64,000 nt of DNA from Rhea pennata (lineage: Eukaryota > Chordata > Aves > Rheiformes > Rheidae), in contig NC_084678.1 in the NCBI RefSeq assembly GCF_028389875.1, forward strand, positions 14,600,899 through 14,664,898, read 5' to 3'. This document shows, in pieces, positions 13,801 through 26,591 of this stretch. Positions within the stretch are counted from its first letter, which is position 1. Each line of letters opens with the position of its first letter. The translations under genes were made by a program, and so were the position numbers. A model generated the notes under the pieces. It was given only the letters and a program-made list of their open reading frames with translations, did no database searches and was not told where the DNA came from.

Positions 13801-16005
13801 TCTCTGAGAATGAGACTTCTGATGAGTAGGCTTGTCTGCAACCACTATCACTTGTAATAAGTTGGTGTCATTGTAGCACAACAGGGATGCTCAGCTCTGG
13901 TTTTGAGTTGATCCACTATTTGCTACCTTTTTTTTTTCCTCCCTTCCTGGAAGTGCTTTAGTGTCTATCCTATATAGCTTGTGTGACAGAGCTGTCCGCA
14001 ATTATATCTTTCCAGTTGTGTAACAGTAGTAACAGCTGGCTGGCATGTGAACATAGACTGTAACATAGTATGCCCTTGTGCAGGGAGTGTTTGGAGTGTT
14101 TAGGATGTAATTGGTAAAGGTACTTTAGGCCCCTTGGCATGTCTGATTTGAAAGGTTAAGTATTTTTATGGTAACCTGTCAGAAGCAACTGCTACAGCTC
14201 CAATATGGAATTCTTTCATTACCAGAAAGCATAGTTTAATCTGTGCTGATGCTTATCCAAATTTGCAAGGCTTTAAGAAAATGAAAAAGTAGACAAGTAG
14301 TTGTGGAACTTCTATAACTTGTGACTGAATCTCTGTGCATGTACATCATGCTTATTCTTTAGTCCATTTCAAGCTTTTATACCTCAGTCTCCAAATGTGA
14401 CTATGCTACCTATTTTTCTTCCTGCACTAACACTCCAGTAAGTTCGACTCTCACCTCTTTCTTGCTGTTTAGTGGCTCAAATTTATGCTCCTCCCTGGTA
14501 GCCACACAATCAATTACAGCCTTCTTTATTTAACTTTACTGTGTAACAAAGTTTTGGTTAGTACCTGCACAAGCGTTCTAATATCGGGGACTATAAAGCC
14601 TCAGTAGGTACTGAGGTTTTAGTTTTGTCACTAACAATTGCTTTGTAGTCAGTGGATATTGATCTTAAAACCAGTGGCAAGGAACTTTGAGAGTGGAGAT
14701 AGAAATAGAATTTCAGTAGGGAGCTTTTGTCATTAACAAAACTTTTCTGTTGTCTGTATGGTAAACATCTGAAACTAAAGCTGAGGAATTGAGCTATAAA
14801 GCCGTGTAAGAATTGTTCCCTGCTGCTTCAGGAGCATCTTCTGCCCTCTGCTGCAGTGGCAGTTCTCTTGAGCTGAATGTCTGTATGGGACGGGCTGAGA
14901 AGAGAAGGGGAATTTGACAGTATTGAGCTACAGGGGAAGCCCTTAGTTTTGGGAATGGCTTCCTCACTCCACATGGTCTGTAGTCCGTACATTCATGGCT
15001 TGATATAAGCAAATCTGTTTATATAGGCTGCTGGAAAAGTCAGCATTTGAGGGAACAGTTGTGTGGGATAAGGAGAATCAGGGTTCTGGAAGTGACCTAC
15101 TTTTTTTGTTATTCTGGCAAGTATTGTAGGAATACTACTTAATTGCCTAAATTGTAACTTAGGAATACAGTGCTGCAAAGATAATACTAGACTAATACTA
15201 ATCTTTCTAATGCTGAAGTGCGATCCTTTGGTACTGAAGACCGGCCCACAGACAGACCTGCTCCTCCAAGAGAAGAAATCTATGAATACATCATTTTTCG
15301 GGGAAGTGACATCAAAGACATCACTGTATGTGAACCTCCAAAAGCGCAGCATGCTCTGCCACAAGATCCTGCCATTGTTCAAGTAAGTTGTCTGAAGCAT
15401 TGATAGAAAGCTCTGATAAAACACTGGCAAGGAAAGGTTGAATTTTAGTACAGACTTGCAAAAACAACGGCCAATTAAATGTGTCCAGGAATTTTCAGAT
15501 GTGTTTGAAACATACCAAACTTCATTTTAATACTTAAAATATCAGCAGAAATTTGAGTCACTGTCTAGTTTACTAGCTAAGAATGCAGGAAAATCATAGA
15601 GGTAAACTAACAGTTCTCAGTGTTTAAGCTTTAATAATGCTGAAGTAGAGAATCACTGCCAAAGCAAGTTGACTTCTGGGCACTGTAAATGTACTTTGTC
15701 TTGTTACAGTCTTCGCTGGGCTCTGCCTCTACATCATCCTTTCAGCCACATGTGCCTTACAGCCCATTTAGAGGTATGCCACCTTACAGCCAGCTTGCTG
15801 CCAGCTCTTTGCTTAGCCAGCAATATGCAGCCTCATTAGGTTTAGGTAAGTAAAAACTTTACTTACTAGAATTAAAGGTATGGTCCTTGTATGCAGCTGC
15901 TGTGAAATCAAATTACAGCAACTCTTACAGAATTCCTTGGCAAGTGTCAGGGTATAATAAACAGCAAATAAGTAGTTAAGTGATCTGCAGGGAAGACAGA
16001 CACAT

Positions 16006-16038
<33 letters not shown>

Positions 16039-19000
16039 ATGCTAAAGGATCTTTCTGAAAGTAATGTAAATCTTAACAGTTGAGGACAGTTCACTTCTAG
16101 TCTAACATACCTTACATATACTGTATGTATGTAAAGAGAACCTATATTCCCAGACAGGACTATAAATGAGCTGCTCTAGTGCTATTCTAGAGGTTCTTGT
16201 ATCTCTTTCCAAGTCCTTCAGATGTTTCGCTACCTTGTATCTTATCCATATATCTTTTTTGCTTCTCTTCTTCTCTCTATCTCTTCAGAGAAATTGGTAA
16301 GCCCTCCAGCATCAGCAGCTGCTTCCAGCCCTAGCTCTTCTCCGTCTCCACAACCTGTTTCAGAGCCTGACATGTCTTCAGAGCCCCATCAGCTTTCTTC
16401 TAAGGGTAACAGCAGTTTGAGGACTCCAAATATTTGAAAGGACTGCATGGCACTTGCACACATTCTGTTTTTGATAACCCTTCCTAGAATGATAGTTCTT
16501 ATATGGGTAATGCTGGTAGAACTAGTACATTTTTGGTTATTGCTGCTTTTCATTATGTGAAATATTACTTCCTCCTGCTCTAGAAGTATTGATCAGAGAG
16601 GCAGGAGAAAACAAGTACAGGTCAGTTGATCCTGTACTGTAAGTACCAGGAGAGTGCTGCAGTCTAGGGATGCTGGCATGCTGTATCATATCAAGAAATA
16701 CTTGCTAGCTTAGGACTGAGCAGTCTTTCCTAGAAAGACAAGCATACTGTTTAAATAGTGGATTGCTAAAGACATAGGTCAGTTTAAAAACAAACAAAAA
16801 ATATATTGCTGTAATTGAGAAAATTCTAGGGTGTGTGATGGGGCAGTGTACCTTACAAGACTCTTGATTAGTAAAGCATGACTAACAACTCATTAAGAAT
16901 TCCAGAGTGTGGAGCTGTGGTGAACTAGGATAACATTCTGGGTATTTGCTTCTATGCTTAAAGAAAGACAAAACACTTTTAAAGGAGGTTGAGTAGAGGT
17001 ACTAGACTGACCATCTTCAGGGCAGAGACACCAAGTGCAGCCTGCATTTAAACATGGTAATTAGTTCCACCTGTTTTTAACTTAAGCATGTATGCTTGTG
17101 TTGGCATGAAATTACTCTTTCTTGTTTTGGCCATTAGCCTATACTCACCTTTCCAGTGTTCTGCCTAAGCTTTGAAACTCATGTTAAACTTTCACAGCAG
17201 CTTTGTCCTACTAAATAATCCTTAGGCTGTGTGTCTGTTGTCTTTGCAAGTTTTCCAGGTGTATGTAACTAGGAACCTGCATGATATTACCTCCTGGGTA
17301 TATCTAATGTGGACTTAAGTCATCCGAAGTGTCAATGGTTTGGTTTATGCGTACTCTAAAGCTTTTCACTTTTCCTGCTCTTAAACTGTATTCAGTTAGT
17401 TTGCTTCCAAGCATTTTTTATGCATAACTACATGTCTGTAGTAATCCAAAGCTTCTAATTAAATGCAGAATGCAGTATTTCTTCTGACTACTGAAGACTG
17501 TCACTTTATAATATAATTGGTATAAGGTATACCAAACCATGAAAAGTATTTACATGTTTTGTAGTGTGAATAAATAAGCCTGGATGGAAGAGCTACAGAA
17601 GTCTTGGGTAACACTTTGGCCTTGACCAAGAAGGAATTTAAAAGGGTAACTTTGAGATCCTGGTCTGGTTTCAGGTTTTATTTGTTTGAAAGCTAGCAAT
17701 AAGCAATGACAGTACTTCAAATAGTTGAAGAGCTTCTGAAGATGGGCTTACAAAATGAGATATAGTTGAGGTTAAGCCTCTCTGGCAATTTTTTTGACAA
17801 AGTGGGTGAGATTTCTTTGAGCAATTTCAAAATGGTAATTTTTCCTTTGCATTTAAGGTACCATGTAAAGTAAAATCCACATAACTGCAAATACAGAAAG
17901 AAATTGGATTCCAGTATAAACTTTCTATTAAGAGACTGCCTTGGCTTGCATATCTAATGTGTATCTAACTCAGTTTAAGCAATAAATGGATGGATTTGCT
18001 GATTTAAGGCACTGGATTTGAGAGCCAAGAAGACTTGTATGGTGGTAGTGCTTTACCCTAGTGTACATGCCACTTAGTGGCAGAGTGTATAGTGACACCA
18101 CTAAAGTTTTTGAATAATTCCTTAAAAAAAAAAACTCCATTGAAGTGGATAGGGTTCGAGTAGAGTTAGTGCACTTGGTGAAATGCACTTTGTTATTGGA
18201 ATTTTTGTAGGTGCTGGCTTTCCTTCTGTTCACCCAGTCCGCAAAAGCCCCATGGTAGAGCAGGCTGTTCAGACCGGCCCAGTTGATAATATGAATTCAC
18301 AAAAGCTACCCCCTGTGAAAGTAGCTCCAGGGATTCAGCGCAATGGACGGCAGGTTCCGCAGAGCAACAGTAAGACAAATGGTATGTATGTACTGCTTAA
18401 TTTTGAAAGTGCCATTTTGAGTTGTCCTTCCACATTGCATACTAAGTGTCATTTAGAAGCATCCTTCCAAGTTGCATAGTAAGGAAAGACTAAACTATTC
18501 CAGTTTTGTTCTTGTGCTCCTTTATTAAGTTTGTTTTTCTTTAAGTTTCTGTAGATACAGTTCAGGCAACACCTGTGCAAACCCAAGGACAGGTGAATGA
18601 TGAAAACAGAAGACCTCAAAGGAGAAGATCGGGTAGGTTAACCTGACACTAAGCATTTGCTTTAGCTTATAAAAGCAAATATGTTCACTCTTGTGGAGCA
18701 TAATGGGCACAAGACCGGGAGCAAAAAAAGGCTTGATAAGGCTTTGGGCATTCAGAAGTGCTTCCCTGACAAAATAAGTTCTGGAGCCTCAGAAGTTTAG
18801 AACTTTGCAGGGGCAGAATTCTGTTGTTGATGCGTCCATTTCCCCTGCCCCTTGAAACTTGAAGGTATATTATAAAAGCCGATGCTCTGAGTTGGTAGCA
18901 ATAACTAGATTTCTGTGAAACCTGAAGTATTTTTACTGGGAAGGGAAGCCTATTTAAGAATTTCCAGAGGTATGGCCTATGGCTAACAGTGGCTTACAAA

Positions 19001-21461
19001 TGAGAGGAACTATGGAGTCATTGGTTCCATAGAACAGTTCTTATCTGATTGAGACTGCCTGCTGGTAGGCATAAGAAAGTGAAATGAACTTCAGATCTGA
19101 AGAACATATTCCTGCACAAGCAAACTGAGAAGGCAGGAAGCAAAACTTGAGTCTCAAGTTTTCAAATCAATTTGCCTAAAGGCAACACTGTACAAGGGGG
19201 TTATAGCTTTTCCAAGGAAAAAAATCATAGTTTCTCAATTAGAAACTGAGAAATGCTGTGAAAATTATACAAATTACAAGCCTCTTCACGGCTGTATAAG
19301 TCTTGGGTGACTGGGGAAACCAGTGGTCCTATTCTTCCCTGCTGTTAAGGCAAGTTTACAGAGTAAATACAGTGAGATGCTTGTAAATGAATAGCAAGTA
19401 GAATTGATAGTTGTCTCTTTCCCCCCAGTTCTACTTTGTATAGTGCTTGTTTTGATTTTTTTCTCCTAACACTGAAAGTTGGGAATAATCTGTCTTAATA
19501 GTAGAACTAACATCCTGAAATGCTTTTCAGAAAGTTAAAAGTATTGCTGTAATGTGTTTTCTACAGCCAAGTTCAGAAGTTACTTTCAAAGAGGTGTGGC
19601 CTAACCACAGGACTGGAAGCCAGAAACTCCTGAGTTCTAATCCTGGTTTCCTCTGCTCTTGAGCAAGTCATTTAACCTCCCTGCGTGTTACCAAGTGTTT
19701 AAACTCTCCTGCTTTCAGGAAACAGGAGAACCAGAAATCGTTCTAGAGGACAAAACAGACCAACTACTGTGAAGGAAAACACAATAAAATTTGAAGGTGA
19801 CTTTGACTTTGAAAGTGCAAATGCACAATTCAACAGAGAGGAACTTGATAAAGAATTCAAGAAGAAACTGAACTTTAAAGGTTTGTGGCTTCATTAAATA
19901 TGAATTGCTGAGCTAGTAGTAAACACTGCATAGAGAAACTCATTCTGAGAAATTGCATGATTACATATGGCAGCAACTCAGATCTTGTCTGAGGGAGCAA
20001 GAAAACAGATGGCTCTTCAGTATGCATCAAGGAAGTGTAATGCATTTTATTATCTTCAGATGACAAAGCAGAGACAGGGGAAGAAAAAGGGGACCCTGGA
20101 GTGGCAACTCAGAACAATGATGGTAATACGGAGGAGGACCTTCTGGGACCCAACTGCTATTATGATAAATCTAAGTCTTTCTTTGACAACATCTCTTCAG
20201 AACTGAAATCTAGGTAAATATTTTTGAAAAGCTTGCTTTTTGGCCTCTTCATCTCATCAAAATAGTTTGGATTGTGTTATGCAGTTTTAGGCCTAGAATT
20301 CTAGGCATAGCCTATGGAATGTGATTTAATTCTTTAAAACTTAGTGCTAGACATCTGGCAAAACACTTCTTAAGGGGAGGACTGCCATACATTTGATGGC
20401 TCACTGGTCATTATTACTAAGCCTCATGCAGGGAGATGAACAGAAAGCAAAGACTTCAGCTGATTCTGATCCACCTTGCCTAAACTATAATACAAGAATT
20501 TCCAACTGTCTCTTCTAGTACTGACTTTGTACCCATCTGACTTAGAAAAACATCTTATCTGATTCGTGGGAGGAGGCAAACAGGGTCATGCTGTGCTGAA
20601 GATGGGACGGCTATGCAGCTTGTAGACTGGAACAAGCAAAGTCTGTAGTCTGGGCAGGGAGGAGCTCAAGTCTATCTGTAGAAATGCATTAAGTACTTGA
20701 AACATTAATCTCTTTTTTAAAGAAAATCTGCTGCTGACACTAGTGTTAACTAGTGAAGTCAGAGTTCCCTTTAGTGTCGGTATGTAAAATTCCCTTGATA
20801 ATGTTTCTGCTTCCCTTTAACAAAGCTTTCTTGAAAGTGCTTACTGTAGGGCATCCAGGGTTATGCAGGAAGAAGCAAACTGATGGTGTGGAGCTATTTC
20901 AGTAGGTGTCTGCTGAACCTTGGGTGTGACAGGACTTCCCTGGGAAGTCTGGGAAGCCTTCACTTTAATCAGAAATTTATTTTTTCCAAGAAAAAATATT
21001 GGGGTTTGAATTCCTAGTGAAACCCTCTTCAGCCCTTTTCAAGGCCTCTTCCAGGTCCATCTTCAGTTTTCTGAAAAAGTAGCTTGTGAAAATCAACAGC
21101 TGTCACTTTGAAACTCACGCTTACCACAGGGACTGAGCTGGGGTTGTGCCTACACTGCAGCTTTTTCTTGATGTAGTCTTTCTTTTTTTAATTAAAAAAA
21201 GAAGAAAAATTAATTCAATGAAATAGGGTGTTTGAGGCTTCCTGATAAATGAATTGGAGGCTATTTAATCTGAATGTGGTATTGTTCAGTTCTAGGCGCA
21301 CGACATGGGCTGAAGAAAGGAAGCTCAATACAGAAACATTTGGAGTGTCTGGACGGTTCCTTCGTGGCCGCAGTTTTCGTGGTGGATTTCGAGGTGGAAG
21401 GGGTAGTGGAGCAGCAAGGAGAAACCAAACCACTCACAGAGCTGGTACTGGCAGAGTGTAA
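10877..21461 (+). CDS. LSM14B: LSM14B, RNA-associated protein 55B-type Lsm14 family (9 coding exons, 427 aa)
   Basis: Coding exons: 10877-10997, 15219-15382, 15710-15845, 16289-16405, 18211-18381, 18546-18632, 19719-19880, 20060-20213, 21290-21461. All junctions are GT-AG and in phase (total 1284 nt including TAA). Residues 1-80 form the Lsm14 Sm-like fold ([20 protein letters not shown] onward). An FDF motif (F294-D-F296) follows, then an FFD box ([12 protein letters not shown], 353-364), a TFG box ([10 protein letters not shown], 380-389) and an RGG/FRGG-rich tail ending TGRV. These are the defining parts of the Scd6/RAP55 family. Family members bind mRNA and DDX6, repress translation and localise to P-bodies; LSM14B is prominent in oocytes. 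The start was chosen because it opens the conserved Lsm domain just after the island promoter. Exon 2 and exon 3 wording fits LSM14B better than its paralogue LSM14A. The gene appears intact. Confidence 0.95.
10998..15218 (+). other. LSM14B: LSM14B intron 1
   Basis: This 4.2-kb intron starts in the CpG island (to about 11.56 kb) and then turns AT-rich. It contains homopolymer tracts near 11667-11684 (T) and 11932-11949 (A) and one short CR1-like fragment at about 12651-12722. Open frames such as 13168-13395 and 13611-13841 have no conserved content. I see no extra coding exon. Confidence 0.75.
12651..12722 (-). mobile_element. CR1-like LINE 3'-end fragment (antisense)
   Basis: The + strand reads GAAGGGACCTCAGGAAGT, then CTCTGGTTCAGCCTCA and CAAGGTGGGGCTACC. 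This resembles the complement of CR1 3' regions, where a GAAGGGACCTC block precedes a 'tagtccaacc ... cagggctaac' block. The copy is short and diverged. CR1 is the dominant LINE of birds and other sauropsids. Confidence 0.55.
16012..16038. repeat. (AC)n microsatellite
   Basis: An uninterrupted AC dinucleotide run of about 13 copies lies in LSM14B intron 3, roughly 250 bp before the cassette-type exon at 16289. It is likely polymorphic. CA-rich intronic RNA near an exon can bind hnRNP L, so an effect on that exon's inclusion is possible but unproven. Confidence 0.9.
16289..16405 (+). CDS. LSM14B: LSM14B exon 4, probable in-frame cassette exon
   Basis: This 117-nt exon begins and ends in phase 1, so it can be skipped without a frameshift. 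It encodes 39 residues of Ser/Pro/Ala-rich low-complexity sequence ([19 protein letters not shown] onward, ending SSKG). The acceptor is CTCTTCAG and the donor AAGG|GTAACA, which departs from the GTAAGT or GTATGT pattern. Skipping would join SLGL directly to GAGFPSV, a junction resembling the common human LSM14B isoform as I remember it. Alternative use is therefore likely but inferred. Confidence 0.75.
19590..19712 (+). mobile_element. MIR-like (CORE-SINE) fragment
   Basis: Blocks such as GGACTGGAAGCCAG, CTGAGTTCTAATCCTGG and GAGCAAGTCATTTAACCTC follow the order and spacing of the ancient tRNA-derived MIR family. The MIR equivalents are the 'ggactctggagccag' block, the B-box region and 'gggcaagttacttaacctc'. 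The fragment runs almost into the acceptor of LSM14B exon 7 at 19718. MIRs predate the amniote split, so heavy divergence is expected. Confidence 0.7.
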
Positions 21462-23210
21462 CTTCAGAGGCAAGTTTTTGTTGTTGTTGTTTTTTTTTTT
21501 AGCAAGAACAAATGTTGTCTCAGAACTCTGAGCTAGGTCTGTCTCTTTTTGCCCGAGTTGTATGTGCAACCCATTCTGCTTTCATGGATACATCAAAAAA
21601 TGTTCCTTATTGTATCTGGTGTATCTTTCCAAGTGATAAAAGGAAACATGAGATGTTTAAAATGCTTTGTCTTTGTTCTGTTGATTTCTGGAGCCAGCAT
21701 TCTGTCCACTCTGGAAAGCAAGAGCTGCTTATTTCAGCTGCAGTAATACGTTGAGGCTTTCTAGCTAAGTGTTGCAGAGTTGATACAAGGGTTAAATTCA
21801 TTGCTTTATTCTTGTTGGGGAAGGGTCTCTTTAGTATCAAATCTAAATCTATCCCCTCCCTCCGTTTTTCCCCTGAATAGGTTTCAACATTTCTTCGGAG
21901 AAGATGAAACTGTACATAGAAAGAAAACGACCAACTGCTGCACTAATGTGGGAAAATGGTTCATATTGTTTACTGTCTCAGCTCAAATGACAGAACTTCA
22001 TGTACTACTGCTTCTATTCTGGACTTATTTTGGACCAGCAACTAACAGCTGGAATATTCTTTGGAAGAGGGAATGTGTTCAGGGGTACCTTCTTCAGGGT
22101 GGCTTTAATTTTCATCTTGTTTTTGTTTTTTTTAAGTGCAGACTAACTTACAACATGGTTCTTCTTTCTGGGTCTCTCAAAGGCTGCTATAGTCTAAGCT
22201 TAAAGTCAGACTCCTTCTCTGTACCCTGAAGAAGATAATCATGCTATTTTAACATGGAACCAAAGCTCACTTGAAATAAACCAGCTAACTTGTTTGTTCT
22301 GAGTAACCAAATGGATTCTTTGGTGCTGCTGGTCTTATTGTTCTAGGCAGCACGTGAAGTAGCACTTGGTATCTGGAAGAATGGATTCCTGGTGCTGAGA
22401 AGTTATGTATATTGTCACTTGGGAATACTGGATTGTTGATCATGTAGTAGTGTAAATGACTGGACAACTGTTTGTCAGCTGGTACTAATGTGGAGGTACT
22501 GCAGGCTTGCACAGAACTGCATCGCCCTCAGATTGGCGAAGGGAGCTGGGCACTCAGAGCCTTGGAATATGTAGGTTAGAGCAGTATGGGAGGAGCAGTG
22601 TGCTGTGGTGTCAGCAGGACAGGAGCAGCGAGCATCTGTGTGTGCTCAGATAGTCTTCTACAGTAGGTAACTGACTAGGAGGGAGCTCATAAAGCTCTGA
22701 TTTGCCCCAGTTTGTACCTCATTCATAGACAGTACTAACAGCAAACAGTTCTCTGTACACTAGTAGACTGTGGTGGAACACTATGGAATGTTTTCATTAA
22801 ACTAGGAATGGGGAGTCCATATAATGAAGCTTAACAGATGGGCATGTTTAATTTGTTTCCTCTAAACCCCCCATACTGTAAATAGTTTAGTTGGTTTTTT
22901 TTGTTTTTAAAATCTGTATGTGGGGAAAGGGGCTGGGAGGGAGGGGGCTAAATTTGTTTGCATGAATAAGTGGGTTAAATTGCTATAGGCATGTGTCCCT
23001 TTTTGTTCAGTAGGGAATTTTGTTGAAAAAGCACCTTGATGACTGAACCCCTTACATAGCTAGAATTTTTTAGTTACGCATTGACTTAGGTTACTGTAAA
23101 AGCTTGGATTTATTTTTGTAGGACTTTATTGCTAAGAATTAGAACATAGCAGTGGGGCTGCTCTTTGGAGTAATGTAAATTGTAATTATAATAAACATGT
23201 AAATGTTTAA
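21462..23210 (+). other. LSM14B: LSM14B 3' UTR (probable)
   Basis: The sequence continues from the stop codon without a convincing splice site. It has AATAAA signals at 22275-22280 and 23190-23195, suggesting two alternative cleavage positions and a 3' UTR of about 0.8 or 1.75 kb. Open frames here, including 21780-22229, have no family resemblance and are treated as chance. The exact end cannot be fixed from sequence alone. Confidence 0.55.
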
Positions 23211-26200
23211 TATTTTTCTCAGTGTATTCTGTATGTAACTCAGCAACATGAGCACATAGGACTTGTCCAATACCTGTCCTAATACAGTTCAAATCTAATT
23301 CAAAGGAAATTACATTGCAGAGTTTTAGCCAGCCTGAGAAGTATTGCATGTTATTTTTAAATGGGGTTTGAAAACCATGTTACAGCCTTTGATCCTGTTC
23401 TTACTGTTATCCTGTGTTTTTATTTTTGGTCAGTCTGGGGAGATTTGAGGATTGAAAAAACTAGCTAATGAATGGAATAGTTGCCCAAACTGCAATGCAC
23501 GTACCTCATTCTCTGTGTATCTGATGCAACCTGAAGTCTGTGTATTGGTATAACTTAACTGAACTTTGCTTCGGGTGGCAATGCTTCTGGCTTCAGTAGC
23601 TGCAAATGCCTTTAGTATCTGGACTCATAGTAGCAAAAAAGGGTGCGTGCTAAAATAATCTGGAAGCTGCTACAAGCCTCTATTTTCTCTGCTGGCAAAA
23701 CAGCCAGCGGGATGTGATTTTGGCAATGCAATTCCATCTCAAAACATAAACTAAGCAGCGAGTATCTCATGGCTTGTCCTATGTGACTATAGTGAAAGGA
23801 GAAATCAAAATTAACTTCTGTATAACAATTTACTTTGTTTTCTTGTTTTAAAGCAATAGTTCCCTTTACCCATTAAGCCTCAGTTCTAACAGCTTCAAGG
23901 TACAGCTGCTCTGTTACTGACAATACTGAAGCTGCTTTACTGTGAACATAGTGTAGGTTTCCACAGGTAGAGTGCTGTATCTGCATCATCTGTGTACTGT
24001 AGCAGTGTAAGGAGCCCAGTGCCTGTGGTTTGATACTCCTGGGCTCATCAGCTGCCAGCCCTTGTCTACTGCAAGTACTCATTCTAGTTCAGTCTATGGC
24101 AGACAACAGTCTACGTAGGTATCTTTCACACAAAAGAGCTAAGACTAGGAAGAGAGTGACTTCTGCAAGAAACCAAACTGCCCAGCAGTTCAAAACTCCA
24201 GTTTTGAATCACTCCTCAGGGTAGCGCTTCATCCCATAAGGCATGTCAAACAATGCTATACTTAAGCTAGAGAAACTGCCTTGTTTATGTGGTCTAATTG
24301 TTTTCTGAGCAGAAGGAAAGATCACTGCAGCCTTCCTGTCCTTGATTCCTGTGATAGTCTGCCTGCATTTCCCTCTGAAGCACTTAGCTGTAAACAGCTG
24401 CTCAGTTTTGGTGGAACAGGCCAGTAAAAACATGTGAGCTACTGCAGGCTGCTTTATCTGCTGACTGGGGCTATGGCATCTCCCACTCTGGTCTAAAGGG
24501 CCTTCTTAGAACCCTCTGGGGTTTGGTCAGATCTCCCTTTGTGGAGGCTCCTGCAGGTGAGGTTCCTGTCACAAAGGTACTTTCCACAGCAATGGAAAGT
24601 AAAGATGGTTCTTGCTGTCTCCCTGTTCTTCCCCACCTGCCTACTTGTCTTCTCCAAACTTTGCTTCAGGTAGAAGCTCTTGCTTTACATCTTTAAGACC
24701 ATTTGTTCTTTGATTGTCAAAAACAGACTGAAGAACTAATTGCAAAGGCTGTTTTTATTTCTTGTTCAATCTAGTTGGTGGTTATGTAAGTAGGAAGAGT
24801 TATATGCACCAAAAAAAAGTGGCACCTTAGCATTGTCAGTTTGAGATTAAAACAGTTCTAAGGAAAAGCAACTTCTGCAAGCAGGTAGCAAGCCTCATAG
24901 ATAAGAGCTCTACAGGGCAAGAGGTGTCTTTGAGAAGGCAACAGTAAGCAGCAAAGCACACGTCACAAAGACTGAACTTCTCTTCCCTGGAAGCTTTACC
25001 TCAGCACAAGGAACAAACTGCTTCCCTTAGTAAAACCTGTATTCCTCTGTAAATGTAATGACTGTAAGGAAAGATAAACAAGACCAGAGGGGGAGAAAAA
25101 AAGATTAAAGAGGCAGGAGGGGAAAAAAACAGCTAGCATGTTATGTTAATGCCTGCATAGCATTAAAGCTTGCAGACCCACTACCATCTAGGCAAGTCTT
25201 CTATTTTATATCTGCCTCTATCCCACATATCTGAACCAGCAGGGTTGTCTTCCCTGGTCCTTGCAGGGACAAGCCCTACCTCTCCGAACAGCAAGACTTC
25301 TAGGTACCACTCCTTTTTGCCCTCTGTGTTGGAAAGGGGGTAAGAATATTGCAGTGAACAAAGCTAAGTGTGAAAATTATCTTTAGCGAGCGTATTATTG
25401 AGCAAAGCTGTTGAAAACAGATGAATCAATTGGAAATAGCTTTTCACCTAGCTCTCAATAGCTTAACATACCTGTACTTAAATAGGTAACATTAGAATAT
25501 TGCCAAAACTGAGGATATTAAAGGTGCCACCATGCAAATACTTGTCTGAAATAAAATATCAAATTGGGATAGTCAGTCAAGTCTTTGCTTTTTTTTTTTT
25601 TTTTTTTTTTTTTTTAAGCAGAGATGAATAACTAGCTATCACAGGGTGTTTCCAAATGTGTCTATTTCAAAGTCTGTTAGATGTTAACAAGTGCATATCT
25701 GAGCTGATTAATAACTGCATGTTTAATGAGTAGTTTTCAAAGACCGGAAGATGACTGCTCTGTAGTCTGATATAATTTTGGTACAGAGCAGTAGTACAGA
25801 GGTAGGCCTTCACCTTACAGAAGGCAAGGAACCTACCTATGTGGAAGGGAAGAGGGAACTAGCTGTGAGAATATGCTGAACATGAACAGTAAACAGTGGC
25901 TTGACCAGAAACTGAACACCACTCCTGCTGCTGAGATGTATGGAAGAACTAACATGAAGTTAAGTACAAAAAGAGAAACTGAACTAGAGCTTTATAGTTT
26001 AACTAACTTACAGTATGTAATATTCTTTGAAGTTACTTTTAGCATTAGGAAGTTATTGGTCTGTAAATCCCCTAGTGGGCACTCACCATAGCAACACTTT
26101 ATTCTGAACCAGATGAATCATGCAAAATCTAGTTAAGTAGCAAGTCACACACCTCTTCTGTTATGACATGCCTTGAAAACATTCAATTCTCATGCTGAAT

Positions 26201-26560
26201 TCCCAAAGCATTATACCCCAAATCCTCTGTACTGTTCTTCAGAGGTAAACCTCATACAGCTTGTGACAGAAAGCATTAAATCTTACAACCAGACCCTAGC
26301 CTTTTAGATTCAGTAGTACAACTTAAGAAAAAAAACACATTTCCATAGTAGTTACATTCTCTTGAGGCTATGTAACAACATTACTAGGAGAGCAAGCTAA
26401 AAAGTAAACTAACAAATGAAAGCATGGAAGAGAAACATTGAATGAAGTGTCAGAAAAAAAATGCAAATTAATCTTTGTTCTTTAATGGCTCTTTCTTGCT
26501 GTTCTGTAGCCAACTAAATAGTTTGGGTAATTAAAATCCAAGGAACAAAGATTTCTTTAA
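23211..26560. other. Tail-to-tail spacer between LSM14B and PSMA7
   Basis: No coding exon or RNA gene is recognised. The stretch contains a 27-nt T run at 25589-25615 and an AATAAA at about 25549, which could be a distal LSM14B poly(A) signal. Because both neighbours transcribe towards it, read-through antisense overlap is possible. Confidence 0.65.
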
Positions 26561-26585
26561 AATAAGAGTTTAAAAAAACAATAGG

Positions 26586-26591
26586 TTTATT
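26586..26591 (-). terminator. PSMA7: PSMA7 polyadenylation signal
   Basis: The + strand TTTATT is AATAAA on the PSMA7 strand, 111 nt past the stop codon. Cleavage is expected about 15-25 nt further, near 26565. This gives a short 3' UTR of about 130 nt, usual for proteasome subunit genes. Confidence 0.75.

Larger units (their letters stand above)
15383..21289 (+). other. LSM14B: LSM14B introns 2-8
   Basis: Introns lie at 15383-15709, 15846-16288, 16406-18210, 18382-18545, 18633-19718, 19881-20059 and 20214-21289. They contain one CA microsatellite (16012-16038) and one MIR-like SINE (about 19590-19712). I found no further coding exon. The 164-bp and 179-bp introns flanking the later exons show how compact the gene is. 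Confidence 0.8.

Noticed and set aside
21469-21502. Possible GC-AG intron in the LSM14B 3' UTR (AG|GCAAGT ... TTTTTTAG)
   Set aside because: The resulting intron would be only about 30-35 nt, below the minimum for vertebrate splicing.
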